NCBI RefSeq assembly: GCF_017312725.1 | Contig: NZ_BOPO01000055.1 | Location: forward strand, 223,252 to 287,251 | Direction: 5' to 3' | From: Actinocatenispora comari | Lineage (GTDB): Bacteria; Actinomycetota; Actinomycetes; Mycobacteriales; Micromonosporaceae | DNA: 64,000 nt | In this document: positions 24,599 through 33,572 of the stretch, in pieces | Layout: every line of letters starts with the position of its first letter | How positions within the stretch are numbered: position 1 is the first letter of the stretch | Translations under genes and position numbers: made by a program | Notes under the pieces: model-generated | What the model was told of the DNA's origin: nothing | Database searches by the model: none | Seen by the model: the letters and a program-made list of their open reading frames with translations, nothing else

Positions 24599-27373
24599 TC
24601 AGTGGCGCCGATCGGCGCCCGGCATACCCGCAAGCAGCTCGTGTACCTGCGTGACCTGTGGATCGTCGGAGCGTTCCAGAATGGGCAGCGCTTGCCGCAG
24701 CACCCGCCGAGCCTGGTCGTAGTCGGCCAACAGCAGCAGAGCCCGCCCCTTGATCACCATCGCGCCGGCGGCGCCGGTCGCGTCGTCGATGTCGCCCAGC
24801 AGCGCCAGGGACTGGTCGGCGTAGCTGACGGCGGTACGCGCATCGGCGCGGTCCACCGCGTTCTCGGCCAGGTTGGCGAGCACCAGCGACTGCTGGTACG
24901 GCGCGGAGTGCCGCCGGTAGATCGCCAGCGCTTCGATGCTGTGCTCATCGGACGACTCGAACTCTCCGGCGGAACCCTCCGCGAAGGCGAGGTTGAGCAG
25001 CGAGTGGCCCAGCCGCAGCGGCTGGTCGGCACGGCGTGCGGCGGTCACCGACCGATGCAGGAACGAGATCGCGGCGTCGGCCCGGCCGCGTTTGGTCAGC
25101 TCCACGCCGAAGGAGGAGAGCACCGCCGCCACGGACTGGTCGTCTCCGCGCCGCTCGGCCAGATCGAGCGCCCTGTGCAGCCAGGCGTCACCCTCCTGGT
25201 GCGCGCCGGAGTTGTTGAGCGCGATGCCGCGGTCGTGCCAGGTCGCCACCCGGGCGGTGTCGTCGTCGCAGCTCTCCACCGCCCGCACGGCCAGCGCCGT
25301 CGTGTGCAGCTGGTCGTCCACGTCGTGGGCCAGTTGCTGGAACGGCCGCAGCAGGTTCGACAGCTGCCAGCAGTGTCGGTCGTCCCCGCCGCTGGCGGCG
25401 GTCTCCACGACCGCGACCAGGATCCGACGGGTGTCCCGGTACCACGCACTGGCGTCTTCCACGCCGTCGAAGGTGCCAGGGGAGACCACTGGCGCCGCCG
25501 GACGCGGAGCCTGGGGCGAGGCGGAGAAGGCCGCGGCCCGGGCGCGCCACAGGGTGTGCAGGTACCAGTCGAGCATCCGGCGCCGCGCTGCCTGCCGTTC
25601 TGCCGGCGGCTCCTCGGCCGCGCAGAGTTCCGTGGCGTAGGCGGCGAGCAGATCGTGGCGGTGGAACCGATCCGGCCGGTCGTTGTCCAGCAGGCTGATC
25701 GAGGTCAACGCGTCCAACAGTGCGCGGGCCCGCGCGGGGTCGGTACCCAGCAGGGCGGCCGCCACGTCGGTGGTCACCTCCCCGCCGGGGTGCAGGCTCA
25801 ACAACCGGAAAGCGCGCGCGGCGGGCGCCGCCAGCCGCCGGTACGACCAGGAGAACACGGTGCGCGGATCGATCTCGCCGTCGGTGGCGTCGGCGAGTCG
25901 GGCCAGCCGCTCCGCGCCGGTGCGCAGCGTCGAGACGAGCTCCGCGAGGGAGGTGCCGGAGAGCCGGACCGCTTGCTCGGATGCCACCACCAGCATGAGC
26001 GGTAGCCGGCCGCACAGCTCGGCCAGCCGGGCCACCTCGGCGGGCTCCGCGCCAGCTCGCGCGGTTCCGACCACCGTCGCGACCAGCTCCGCCGCCTCCG
26101 CCGTGGACATGCCGCGCACCTGCCGATGCCATGCGTGGTCTCGAACCACCAACCCCCGCAGCTGGTTGCGGCTGGTGACAAGCACCAGGCTGGCGCCGCC
26201 CCCGGGCACCAACGGGCGCACCTGGGCGGTGTCCCGGGCGTTGTCGAGCAGCAGCAGTACCCGCCGGTCGGCCAGCACGGTGCGCAGCAACGCACTCCGA
26301 TCCCGGGCCTCCCGGGGCATGTCCGCGGCGGGGACCCCGAGCGCGCGCAGCACGCTGTCGAGTGCGGCGGCCGCGTCGAGCGGCTCCTCGGTGCCGAACC
26401 CGCCGAGATCCAGGTACAGCTGGCCGTCCGGGAACCGGTCGGCCACCCGGTGCGCCCACCGGACCGCGAGCGTGGTCTTACCGACGCCACCCGGTCCGTG
26501 CAGCACCATCAGCCCCGGACCGGGCTGCTCGGCGAGTGCGGCGTCCAGGGCGGCGATCTCGCCGGTGCGGCCGACGAACCGGGCCGTACTCGGCGGCAGT
26601 TGTCGCGGCACGCCGCGGGCATCGGGCGCGCCGGGCGTCGCGGGGCGATCGTCCGCCAGGATCTGCGTGTAGGCCTGGCGCAGTTCCGGTGACGGGTCCG
26701 AGCCGAGCTCGTCGGCCAGGCGTTGCCGGATCCGCTGGTAGGCCGACAGCGCATCGGCCGGCCGGCCGACCGCGGCCAGCGCGGTGATCAGCCGGGCCCA
26801 CAGCGACTCGCGCAACGGGTACCGATGGACCAGTTCGGTCAGCTCGGAGACCAGGCCGGCGCTGGCATCACCATCGCGGAGGCGGAGCTCGGCGAGCCGC
26901 TCGATCACTCCCAGGTACTGCTCGACCAGCGCCGGTGCGCGGTCTCGCAGCAACACCTCCGAGCCGGCATCGGTGAGTGGATCACCGCGCCACAGCCGCT
27001 TCGCCGCAACGAGCGTGGGGCGGGCCGCGTCGGCCGGCTGGCCGGCCGCGATGGTCGCCAGCCGGCCGAAGGCCAGCGCGTCGACCGCGTCGACCGGCAA
27101 CTCCAGCCGGTAGCCGCCCGGAACGGTGGCGATGACGTCCGTACCGACCAGGGCCCGGACCCGGTTGATCAGCGTCTGCACGTTCGCTCGGGGATGGTCT
27201 GGCAGCGCTGCGTCCCAGACCTGTTCGACCAGCGTCTCGCTGGTCACGACATGGCCGGCGGACAACGCGAGTGCCGCCAGCACGGCGCGCTGACGCCGAC
27301 TCGTCACCGAAAGCCTGCGCCCATCGAGGAAGAGCTCGAACGCGCCGAGCACCGCGATCCGTACCTCAGCCAT
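24599..27373 (-). CDS. AfsR/SARP-family transcriptional regulator (winged helix, BTAD, NB-ARC, TPR)
   Basis: 924 residues in the AfsR-type order: OmpR-like winged helix (1-95, with LVEQVWDAALPDHPRANVQTLINRVRALVG), bacterial transcriptional activation domain (about 100-245), NB-ARC ATPase (about 265-560; P-loop GPGGVGKTT near 294, Walker B VLLLLDN) and C-terminal TPR repeats (about 650-910). The ATG at 27373 starts the family-typical MAEVRIAVLGAFELFLDG. AfsR proteins activate secondary metabolism after phosphorylation by Ser/Thr kinases. No biosynthetic cluster is adjacent; the nearest genes are an MFS exporter upstream and an empty 700-base stretch downstream, so the target is probably elsewhere or is the exporter. 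Confidence 0.93.
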   Translation of the reverse strand: MAEVRIAVLGAFELFLDGRRLSVTSRRQRAVLAALALSAGHVVTSETLVEQVWDAALPDHPRANVQTLINRVRALVGTDVIATVPGGYRLELPVDAVDALAFGRLATIAAGQPADAARPTLVAAKRLWRGDPLTDAGSEVLLRDRAPALVEQYLGVIERLAELRLRDGDASAGLVSELTELVHRYPLRESLWARLITALAAVGRPADALSAYQRIRQRLADELGSDPSPELRQAYTQILADDRPATPGAPDARGVPRQLPPSTARFVGRTGEIAALDAALAEQPGPGLMVLHGPGGVGKTTLAVRWAHRVADRFPDGQLYLDLGGFGTEEPLDAAAALDSVLRALGVPAADMPREARDRSALLRTVLADRRVLLLLDNARDTAQVRPLVPGGGASLVLVTSRNQLRGLVVRDHAWHRQVRGMSTAEAAELVATVVGTARAGAEPAEVARLAELCGRLPLMLVVASEQAVRLSGTSLAELVSTLRTGAERLARLADATDGEIDPRTVFSWSYRRLAAPAARAFRLLSLHPGGEVTTDVAAALLGTDPARARALLDALTSISLLDNDRPDRFHRHDLLAAYATELCAAEEPPAERQAARRRMLDWYLHTLWRARAAAFSASPQAPRPAAPVVSPGTFDGVEDASAWYRDTRRILVAVVETAASGGDDRHCWQLSNLLRPFQQLAHDVDDQLHTTALAVRAVESCDDDTARVATWHDRGIALNNSGAHQEGDAWLHRALDLAERRGDDQSVAAVLSSFGVELTKRGRADAAISFLHRSVTAARRADQPLRLGHSLLNLAFAEGSAGEFESSDEHSIEALAIYRRHSAPYQQSLVLANLAENAVDRADARTAVSYADQSLALLGDIDDATGAAGAMVIKGRALLLLADYDQARRVLRQALPILERSDDPQVTQVHELLAGMPGADRRH

Positions 27374-27562
27374 GCACCTGCCTTGCCTCGAACCCGGCGC
27401 CCACGGTCGGTCGACCGGTGCAGGAGGACCCACGGTGTGGTGACTGGTCCGGGCGGCGGGCACCAGCGGCGATCATATCCGGTCCGGGCATGGCCACGTC
27501 GCCGATCCGCCCGGACCGCGACGGCCGTACCGGGACAGCGACCGCGGCGGGCGACCGGGTCG

Positions 27563-28819
27563 TCAGCGCTCGGCCGCTGCCGGCGCGGCAGGGACGGCTC
27601 CCGCACCGACTCGGCGCCACGCCCACGCCAGCGCGGTGCCCAGCACCACACCGGCCACGCCGAAGGCACCGACGGTCGCGGACGGCCCGAACCGCTCGGC
27701 GAGGGCCCCACCCAGCAGGGGGACCAGCCCCATGACGGTGGTGAGCCCGGTGTTGGACAGCCCGAGTACCTGCCCGCGCGCGTGGTCCGGGATGGCGACC
27801 GTCAGCGACGCGGTCGCCTGCAGCAGCGCCACCGTGCCGAGCCCACCGGTCAGCACGAACAGCAGCACGGACACGATGATCCCGGGGTGCAGGAAGCACG
27901 CCAGCAGCGGTATCGGGGCAAGGACGGTCAGTGGCGCGGTCAGGCGCGGCCGTACCGACTCGGGCACCCACCGGGCGTAGCACCAGGCGCCGAGCACGCT
28001 GCCGAGCGGGTCGCTGGCCAGGATCAGCCCCACGACGACCGAACCGCCGCCCAGCACCGCGGCGTACGGCGCGGCGAGGCCCTCGTAGACCGGAACGAAC
28101 CCGGCGAGCCAGGTGAACAGCACGAGCGTGCGCAGCGCCGCGACGCCGAACGTGAGCCGGGCACCGGCGCCGATCGCGCCGAGCGGCGCCCGCCGGGTAC
28201 CGCCGGCCGCGACGGGCCGGGCGGCGACACCCAGCCGTACCAGTACCGCGGACAGCAGGAAGGTCGCGGCGTCCACCAGCAGCGCGAGGTGCGGATCCAG
28301 GACGATCATCAGGGTGCCGCCGCCGGCGAACCCGGCGAGCTGGGCGGACTGCGTGCTGATGTTGCGCAACGCCAGCCCGACCGGGAACCGTTCACCCTCC
28401 AGCACCTGCGGCAGCAGGGCGAGCTGCGCGGCCTTGAACGGCGGGTTCAGCAGCGAGAGGCAGGCGACCAGCGCGATCATCAACGGAAGCGGCAGCTGCG
28501 GGATCGCGGCGAGTCCAACCAGGAGGCAGCGCACGGCGTCGGTGGCGACCATCACCGTGCGGCGCGGGAAGCGGTCCGCGAGCCCCGTCAGCGCTATCCC
28601 GCCGAGCAGGGACGGTACGAACGTCATCGCGTACGCCAGGCCGCTCAGCAGCGCGGAGCGGGTCTGCCCGTACACCAGGACGGACAGCGCGACCCGGGCC
28701 AGCTGGTCGCCGAAGATCGAGAGGATCTCGGCGAACCACATCGACCTGAACTCCGGGACGCCGATCACCTCGGCGAACCCGACCCGACGCGCCGCCCCGG
28801 GCTGTTCCACGACACCCAT
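27563..28819 (-). CDS. MFS exporter (MFS_3/enterobactin exporter-like)
   Basis: 418 residues with about twelve membrane helices. The N-terminus FRSMWFAEILSIFGDQLARVALSVLVY and the loop ADRFPRRTVMVATDAVR are typical of the MFS_3 group that includes EntS and macrolide exporters. The ATG at 28819 was chosen because it begins just before the first helix and AGGAGA/AAGGGA precede it; a longer N-terminus would be Arg-rich and non-homologous. It lies upstream of the SARP gene on the same strand with 189 bases between, so the two may be co-regulated. Confidence 0.88.
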   Translation of the reverse strand: MGVVEQPGAARRVGFAEVIGVPEFRSMWFAEILSIFGDQLARVALSVLVYGQTRSALLSGLAYAMTFVPSLLGGIALTGLADRFPRRTVMVATDAVRCLLVGLAAIPQLPLPLMIALVACLSLLNPPFKAAQLALLPQVLEGERFPVGLALRNISTQSAQLAGFAGGGTLMIVLDPHLALLVDAATFLLSAVLVRLGVAARPVAAGGTRRAPLGAIGAGARLTFGVAALRTLVLFTWLAGFVPVYEGLAAPYAAVLGGGSVVVGLILASDPLGSVLGAWCYARWVPESVRPRLTAPLTVLAPIPLLACFLHPGIIVSVLLFVLTGGLGTVALLQATASLTVAIPDHARGQVLGLSNTGLTTVMGLVPLLGGALAERFGPSATVGAFGVAGVVLGTALAWAWRRVGAGAVPAAPAAAER

Positions 28820-29398
28820 GTCCCTTGCTCTCCTGACATCGACGCTCGGGGACTGGCGCCGATGTTCGCCGCACCCGTCCGAGAACGGTACGAACGTCGC
28901 CTCGCAGCGGCCTATCACCGCGCTATCGCGGGGCGGGGGACGCGGTCGCCGGGGCGGACCGGTCGGCGATAGTGCGGCGACAGCCGGCGCCGCTAGGTTC
29001 GCTCTCAGTCCGGCCGACGGTGGGGCGCCACGACCGGTACCGGCTTCCTACGACCGGACCGACCTGGGGGCGGACCGTCCAGGTTCACCTACGTTCAGCT
29101 CGGGGAGGTGCTCGATGAAGAGCAAGGAGCAGTGAATGCGCCGGCCGCGTGCCACGCCCCGGCGTGGCGCGCGGCAACCGGCAAGGTGACTGCGGCGTAG
29201 CGACACAGCTCGTACGCCGTCCAGCGCGGTCGGCGTCGTCGATCGGTCCAGGTTCACGTGTGGGACCGTCCGTGAGTCAGCCGGCGCCGACCGCGGCGCA
29301 AAGGGGATGAGCCAACATGCAGCAGGCGGCCCGGGCTGCTGCGGCGAGACGCGGGCCGAACCCTGTGCTCTTCGAGCGCGACGATGCGGCCTCGGCGC
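28820..29398. other. Intergenic region with tiny ORF and a 12-bp direct repeat
   Basis: No protein-length gene is supported in 579 bases. The word GTCCAGGTTCAC occurs twice on the plus strand, at 29077-29088 and 29246-29257, flanking the MKSKEQ mini-ORF; these could be regulator half-sites. After the mini-ORF a second ATG overlaps its stop (TGAATG) and encodes an Arg-rich 17-residue peptide (MRRPRATPRRGARQPAR). The region separates the MFS exporter promoter from the end of the decarboxylase-like operon. Confidence 0.5.
29115..29135 (+). other. Six-codon ORF MKSKEQ with GGGGAGG ribosome site
   Basis: ATGAAGAGCAAGGAGCAGTGA follows GGGGAGG at 8-base spacing. Its peptide differs from the one at 24254-24271 only by an extra lysine. 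The stop overlaps a second start (TGAATG) for a 17-residue Arg-rich peptide, a layout seen in coupled leader ORFs. No annotated function is known to me. Confidence 0.35.
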
Positions 29399-30394
29399 TC
29401 ATGAGTTCCGCAGTTCTTCGACGAACATCTCGTCGACGGTGCGCGGAGCGGCCATCAGCCCCTGCTCGTGGGAGTACCGCAGGAAGGTCTCCAGGGCGGT
29501 GCGGTTGGCGTCGATGCCGTAGGGAAACCAGTCGTCGCCGAGCAGCGCGCGGTTCTCCTCGAACAGCTGGTACATCCACGGCACCATCGTGGTGACCTGG
29601 AAGAGCCGCCGCATGTCGCGGTAGCGCGCGGCGGCGATGTCCTTGGCGGCGAGGAAGCCCTGGTAGAGACGCCGGGCCAGGCCGGGGTCCTCGTCGAACA
29701 GTTCGCGGCGGGCGACGATCGTGTGCATGATCGGGAAGATGCCGGTGCGGCGGTACCAGTCGCGTTCGCGGGCTTCGTGATCGGCGAACAGCGGCGCGAT
29801 GTTCGGAGAACCGGCGAGGTAGGTCGTGGGTGCGTTGGAGCTGAACAGCGCGTCGATCTCACCGTGGTCGAGCAGCTGTGCGAGGGTGCTTTCCGGTGGT
29901 GCGAAACGGATGTCGACGTTGTCCGGGTGCCGGTGTGTGGTGAACTCGAATCCGGCGGGCAGCGGTGTCTCCAGTCCGCCGACGACCCAGCGGTTCTGCT
30001 CCGGTGCGAAGCCGTGGTCCTCGGCCAGGATGCCCTTCGCCCAGATACCCGAGTCCTGGCCGTACATGCCGAACTCGCCGATCGTGCGGCCGACCAGATC
30101 CGCCGGCCCGGTGATCCCCGTGGACGTGTTGACGAAGACGCTGGCATGCCGGAACACGCGGGCGGGGAACACCGGAATCGCGATCAGGTCGGTGCCGGCG
30201 TCCAGCGCGCGCAGGTAGTGGGTGAGGCCGAACTCGGCCACGTCGTAGCGGCCCGATGCCAGGCCGGCGAAGATCTCCGGGATGGCGGGGCTGTGCAGGG
30301 TGGCATCGACGCCGTCGAACGGGACGGATCCGTCGAACAGCGCCCGGGTGTGGTCGTAGCGGGTGACGGCGATGTCAAGGTGCCTGGTGGTCAC
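29399..30394 (-). CDS. 4,5-dihydroxyphthalate decarboxylase-like protein (periplasmic-binding-like fold)
   Basis: 331 residues without signal peptide or lipobox, so probably cytosolic. It begins MTTRHLDIAVTRYDHTRALFDG and has the NMT1/SBP-like two-lobed fold seen in 4,5-dihydroxyphthalate decarboxylases: SGRYDVAEFGLTHYLRAL, GRTIGEFGMYGQDSGIWAKG and a C-terminal WFPYGIDANRTALETFLRYSHEQG. A paralogue lies 55 bases upstream on the same strand. The two, with the divergent TetR gene, look like an inducible aromatic-acid decarboxylation or ring-modification step. No transporter genes adjoin, which argues against a binding-protein role. Confidence 0.82.
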   Translation of the reverse strand: MTTRHLDIAVTRYDHTRALFDGSVPFDGVDATLHSPAIPEIFAGLASGRYDVAEFGLTHYLRALDAGTDLIAIPVFPARVFRHASVFVNTSTGITGPADLVGRTIGEFGMYGQDSGIWAKGILAEDHGFAPEQNRWVVGGLETPLPAGFEFTTHRHPDNVDIRFAPPESTLAQLLDHGEIDALFSSNAPTTYLAGSPNIAPLFADHEARERDWYRRTGIFPIMHTIVARRELFDEDPGLARRLYQGFLAAKDIAAARYRDMRRLFQVTTMVPWMYQLFEENRALLGDDWFPYGIDANRTALETFLRYSHEQGLMAAPRTVDEMFVEELRNS

Positions 30395-30449
30395 GGCGGA
30401 GCCTCCGGTGTGGTGCGGTGTCGCGCGACGTTTCGGTCGTTCCTGCGGC

Positions 30450-31442
30450 TCAGGTGTCGAGCAGCGCGGGGACGAAGATGTCCTCGCTGGTCAGCCGGCG
30501 CGCGGACAGGCCCTGCTGGTGGTGGTAGCGCAGGAACGTGTCGATCGCCGTGCGGTTCGCGGCGAGCCCGTACGGCCACCAGTCCTCTCCCATCAACTCC
30601 CGGTTCTGCTCGAACAGCGCGCTGAACCAGGGGGTCACGACGGTCATGTGCTGCTTCTCGGCGGCACGCCGGTACTTGTCCTGGGTGAGGTTCTTGGCCT
30701 CGACGAAGGCGCGGTAGAGCGACCTCAGCAACTCGGTCCGGTCTGCCAGCTCCTTGCGGACGGCGACGACGTGCATCTGCGGGAAGATCCCGGTGCGCCG
30801 GTAGTAGTCGCGCTCCACCGTCTCGTAGTCGGGGAACAGCCGGGCGATCCGCGTCGATCCGTTCCGCGGGGACCGGGGAACGTCGATCGAGAGGAGCGCG
30901 TCGATCTCGCCGGTTTCGAGCATCGCGCCGAGGGACTCACCGTCCGGCGCGTGCCGCACGTCCACCCCGGCCGGTACCGGCAGCGGGATCCAGTCGAACG
31001 CGGGGATGGCATGGTTGGTGCCCCCGATGACCCAACGGCTCTGCTCGGGCGTCACGCCGTACTCCTCGGCGAAGGTCCCCTTGAGCCACACGCCGGCGTC
31101 GTTCCCGTACAGCGCGAACTCGCCGATCGTCTTGCCCGCGAGATCCTGCGGCCGCTCGATCCCCGCATCCTTGTGCACGAACACCGCCGAGTGCCGGAAG
31201 TGGCGGGCCGGGAAGATCGGCAGCGCCAGGAACGGCGCGTCCTCGGTGTCGAGGGTTCGCAGGAAGTAGGTCAGGCCGAGCTCCGCCACGTCGTAGCGGC
31301 CCTGCACCATGCCCCGGAAGATGTCCGAGACCAGCGGCGCCGTCTCGAAACCGGCGTCGACCCCGTCGATCGCGACCCGGCCGTCGAACAGCGCCTCGAC
31401 GTGCTCGTAGGTGTTGGTGGCGATCTTCAGCTTCGTCGTCAT
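30450..31442 (-). CDS. 4,5-dihydroxyphthalate decarboxylase-like paralogue
   Basis: 330 residues, clearly homologous along its length to the next gene (matching blocks QGRYDVAELGLTYFLRTL, GKTIGEFALYGNDAGVWLKG, WWPYGLAANRTAIDTFLRYHHQQG). It lacks a signal peptide. The ATG at 31442 follows GGGGAG; a longer form would start inside the operator. It is first in the two-gene operon and is transcribed divergently from the TetR gene through a 101-base region with two operators. Whether the two paralogues form a heteromer or act on different substrates cannot be told. Confidence 0.82.
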   Translation of the reverse strand: MTTKLKIATNTYEHVEALFDGRVAIDGVDAGFETAPLVSDIFRGMVQGRYDVAELGLTYFLRTLDTEDAPFLALPIFPARHFRHSAVFVHKDAGIERPQDLAGKTIGEFALYGNDAGVWLKGTFAEEYGVTPEQSRWVIGGTNHAIPAFDWIPLPVPAGVDVRHAPDGESLGAMLETGEIDALLSIDVPRSPRNGSTRIARLFPDYETVERDYYRRTGIFPQMHVVAVRKELADRTELLRSLYRAFVEAKNLTQDKYRRAAEKQHMTVVTPWFSALFEQNRELMGEDWWPYGLAANRTAIDTFLRYHHQQGLSARRLTSEDIFVPALLDT

Positions 31443-31458
31443 CGTCTCCCCAGCTTCC

Positions 31459-31525
31459 GTGAATGATCGTTCACTATGTACCGTACGATCAGGCGATTCG
31501 AGGGTCAAGGTAAATGATCATTCAC
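31459..31525. promoter_or_regulatory. Two TetR-type operators in the divergent promoter
   Basis: GTGAATGATCGTTCAC (31459-31474) and GTAAATGATCATTCAC (31510-31525) are near-perfect 16-base palindromes sharing the core AATGATC. Their centres are 51 bases apart. The first is 17 bases upstream of the decarboxylase-like start, the second ends 18 bases before the TetR ATG. This arrangement would let one regulator repress both directions. Confidence 0.8.
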
Positions 31526-31543
31526 GTTGAAGGAGGCGCCGAC

Positions 31544-32155
31544 ATGCCGCGCATCACGCCTGAGCGCCGCGAGGCCAAGCGTGCGGAGATCCTGGCGGCG
31601 GCGCGTCGCTGCTTCTCCCGCGACGGGTTCCACCAGACCTCGATGCCCGACATCGCCACCGAGGCCGGCGTCTCGGCCGGAGCGCCCTACCGCTACTTCG
31701 CGAGCAAAGAGGAGATCATCGTCGCCATCGCCGGAGACGCTTTCCGGCTGCTGTTCGAACCGGTCGAGCGGATTGCGGCCGGTACCCGCGCCGCCTCCGT
31801 TGCCGACCTGATGGCGGCGTCACTGGAGGTACTCAGCGCCGAGACGGTCACCGACGCTGCGGGGCATCCGGTACCGGTCGAGGAACTGCTGCGCTGCGCC
31901 GTGCAGACGTGGTCGGAGCTGCTGCGCGACGATGCCGTGCGCGCGCACGCCGTCGAGGGCTTCGAGTCCGTCCGGCGCAGCATCACCGAGGCGTTGCAGC
32001 GCGGCCAGACGGCCGGCGCCGTGCCCTCCGCCGTACCGCCGGAACGTGCCGCACGACTGGTGATGGGTCTGCTGCACGGGTTCCTGCTGCAACGCGTCGC
32101 CTTCGAGTTGACCGACACGGCAGCATTCGGCGACGACATCCGCACGCTGCTCTGA
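31544..32155 (+). CDS. TetR-family regulator
   Basis: 203 residues. The N-terminal HTH domain (10-58) contains FHQTSMPDIATEAGVSAGAPYRYFASKEEIIVAI. The C-terminal ligand domain has no clear subgroup. The ATG at 31544 follows AAGGAGG at 7-base spacing; an upstream ATG at 31514 lies within the operator and would add ten residues. It should repress itself and the divergent decarboxylase-like genes, with an aromatic acid a plausible inducer. Confidence 0.9.
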   Translation: MPRITPERREAKRAEILAAARRCFSRDGFHQTSMPDIATEAGVSAGAPYRYFASKEEIIVAIAGDAFRLLFEPVERIAAGTRAASVADLMAASLEVLSAETVTDAAGHPVPVEELLRCAVQTWSELLRDDAVRAHAVEGFESVRRSITEALQRGQTAGAVPSAVPPERAARLVMGLLHGFLLQRVAFELTDTAAFGDDIRTLL

Positions 32156-32267
32156 TCTGAGCCCACATCAAGTTCAACCCCGGCGCCCGTCGCCTTTCTG
32201 GCCAGCGGAGTGTCGGTGTCAGTCATGCGTCTTCCTCCCTTCTCGCGCGAGTGAGGGGCGCGGGCGG

Positions 32268-33572
32268 TCAGAACGGGATGGGGTAGTTGCTGCGGATCGT
32301 GTGGTGCGGATCAAAACGGTGCTTGATGGCGCGCAGCCGAGCCAGGGTGTCGGGTGCGAAGGCGTCGGCTGCGGTCTCGCCCGACGTCAGGTAGGTGTAC
32401 GGCTTGTGCCCGCTGATCCAGGGCGCGAGGTCTCGGACGAGGTCTCGCTGCCGGGCCCGCACGGCCGCGGCGGACTCCGGTGAGCTCGGCACACCGAACA
32501 GGTAGAGGGCGTACGGCTCCTCGAGGGGGCCGTGCGGGCTGTCGGAGGGGCGGGCGAGTGCGCCGCCGAGGTGCCGGAGCTGCACGCTGAGCAGTGGGTC
32601 GATCGGCTCCGCCAGGAGGGTTTTGGCCGCGCGGTCGTCCAGCGCGGTGAGCAGCTCCCCCCGCGACAGCCCCGGCCCCGGTTCGGTCGGCTCGGCCGTG
32701 ATGGAACCGAGGTCAGCGGTGGAAAGGGGGCCGCGGCCGTCGGACAGGAGCCCGTCGAGGTCCGCCAGCGGGCGGAGCAGGTCCCGGCCCTCGGCCGGAT
32801 CGCCCAGATAGGTTGCGTCCACGGCGACCAGCGGCGCGCTCCCGGGGAAGTTCAGCAGGTCGAACCAGACGGTGAGGGCCTCCGGTGCCGCTGCGGTGAC
32901 TGTCCGGTAGGTGTCCAGGACATCGGCCGCCCGATCGGCGGGCCACAGCATCCGCCCACCGTAGAGCCGCGGTGCGGGATGCAGGGTGAACTCCAACGCG
33001 GTGACCAGCGCGTGGTCGCCACCTCCGCCGCGCAGGGCCCAGAACAGCTCGTCGCCGGCCGTCACCCGGAACGATGTGCCGTCGGCGCAGACGCCCTCGA
33101 TGGCGGTGACGCTGTCGGCAGCCCAGCCGTATGCGCGGGAGAACCAGCTGAGGCCGCCGCCGAGGGTGTAGCCGGTCACGCTCACCACGGGGGAGCTTCC
33201 CGGAAGCCCGGTCAGACCGTGCTCTGCGGCGATTTCTTGGACCTGGCCCCAGCGCACACCCGCGCCGACCCGGGCGGTGCGACCGGCGGCGTCGATCGCG
33301 ACCTCGTCCAGGAGCCGGGTGCGCAGCAGGATCGCGCCGTCCAGGGCGCCCGTGGCGCCGTGCCCGCTGGGCTGGGCCGACACCCGCAGCCCGTGGGCCG
33401 CGGTGTAACGGGCCAGCGCGGCGACGTCGGCGGCGTCCGCCGCCTCGACCACCGCGGCGACGTCCTGTTGGACGGCCAGGTTCCAGGGTCGGCGGGCGGA
33501 GTCGAACCCGGTGTCCCCGGGAAGCAGCACCCGGCCGCGAACGTGGTCGCGCAATTCGGTCAGAGCGTTCAT
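32268..33572 (-). CDS. FAD-linked oxidase, berberine-bridge-enzyme type
   Basis: 434 residues. FAD_binding_4 domain (about 35-190) with the flavin-attachment region SAQPSGHGATG (H near 71), GSSPVVSVTGYTLGGGLSWFSRAYG and WALRGGGGDHALVTALEF; the C-terminal BBE segment ends FDPHHTIRSNYPI. The usual second attachment cysteine of bicovalent enzymes is not evident, so single-histidine linkage is expected. The start overlaps the stop of the MFS exporter (ATGA). In the operon with a SnoaL-like protein and exporter it may oxidise a phenolic or polyketide-like compound. Confidence 0.9.
   Translation of the reverse strand: MNALTELRDHVRGRVLLPGDTGFDSARRPWNLAVQQDVAAVVEAADAADVAALARYTAAHGLRVSAQPSGHGATGALDGAILLRTRLLDEVAIDAAGRTARVGAGVRWGQVQEIAAEHGLTGLPGSSPVVSVTGYTLGGGLSWFSRAYGWAADSVTAIEGVCADGTSFRVTAGDELFWALRGGGGDHALVTALEFTLHPAPRLYGGRMLWPADRAADVLDTYRTVTAAAPEALTVWFDLLNFPGSAPLVAVDATYLGDPAEGRDLLRPLADLDGLLSDGRGPLSTADLGSITAEPTEPGPGLSRGELLTALDDRAAKTLLAEPIDPLLSVQLRHLGGALARPSDSPHGPLEEPYALYLFGVPSSPESAAAVRARQRDLVRDLAPWISGHKPYTYLTSGETAADAFAPDTLARLRAIKHRFDPHHTIRSNYPIPF

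Noticed and set aside
29399..31442. ABC transporter substrate-binding proteins
   Set aside because: No signal peptide, no lipobox and no permease or ATPase genes adjoin. The decarboxylase-like reading fits better.
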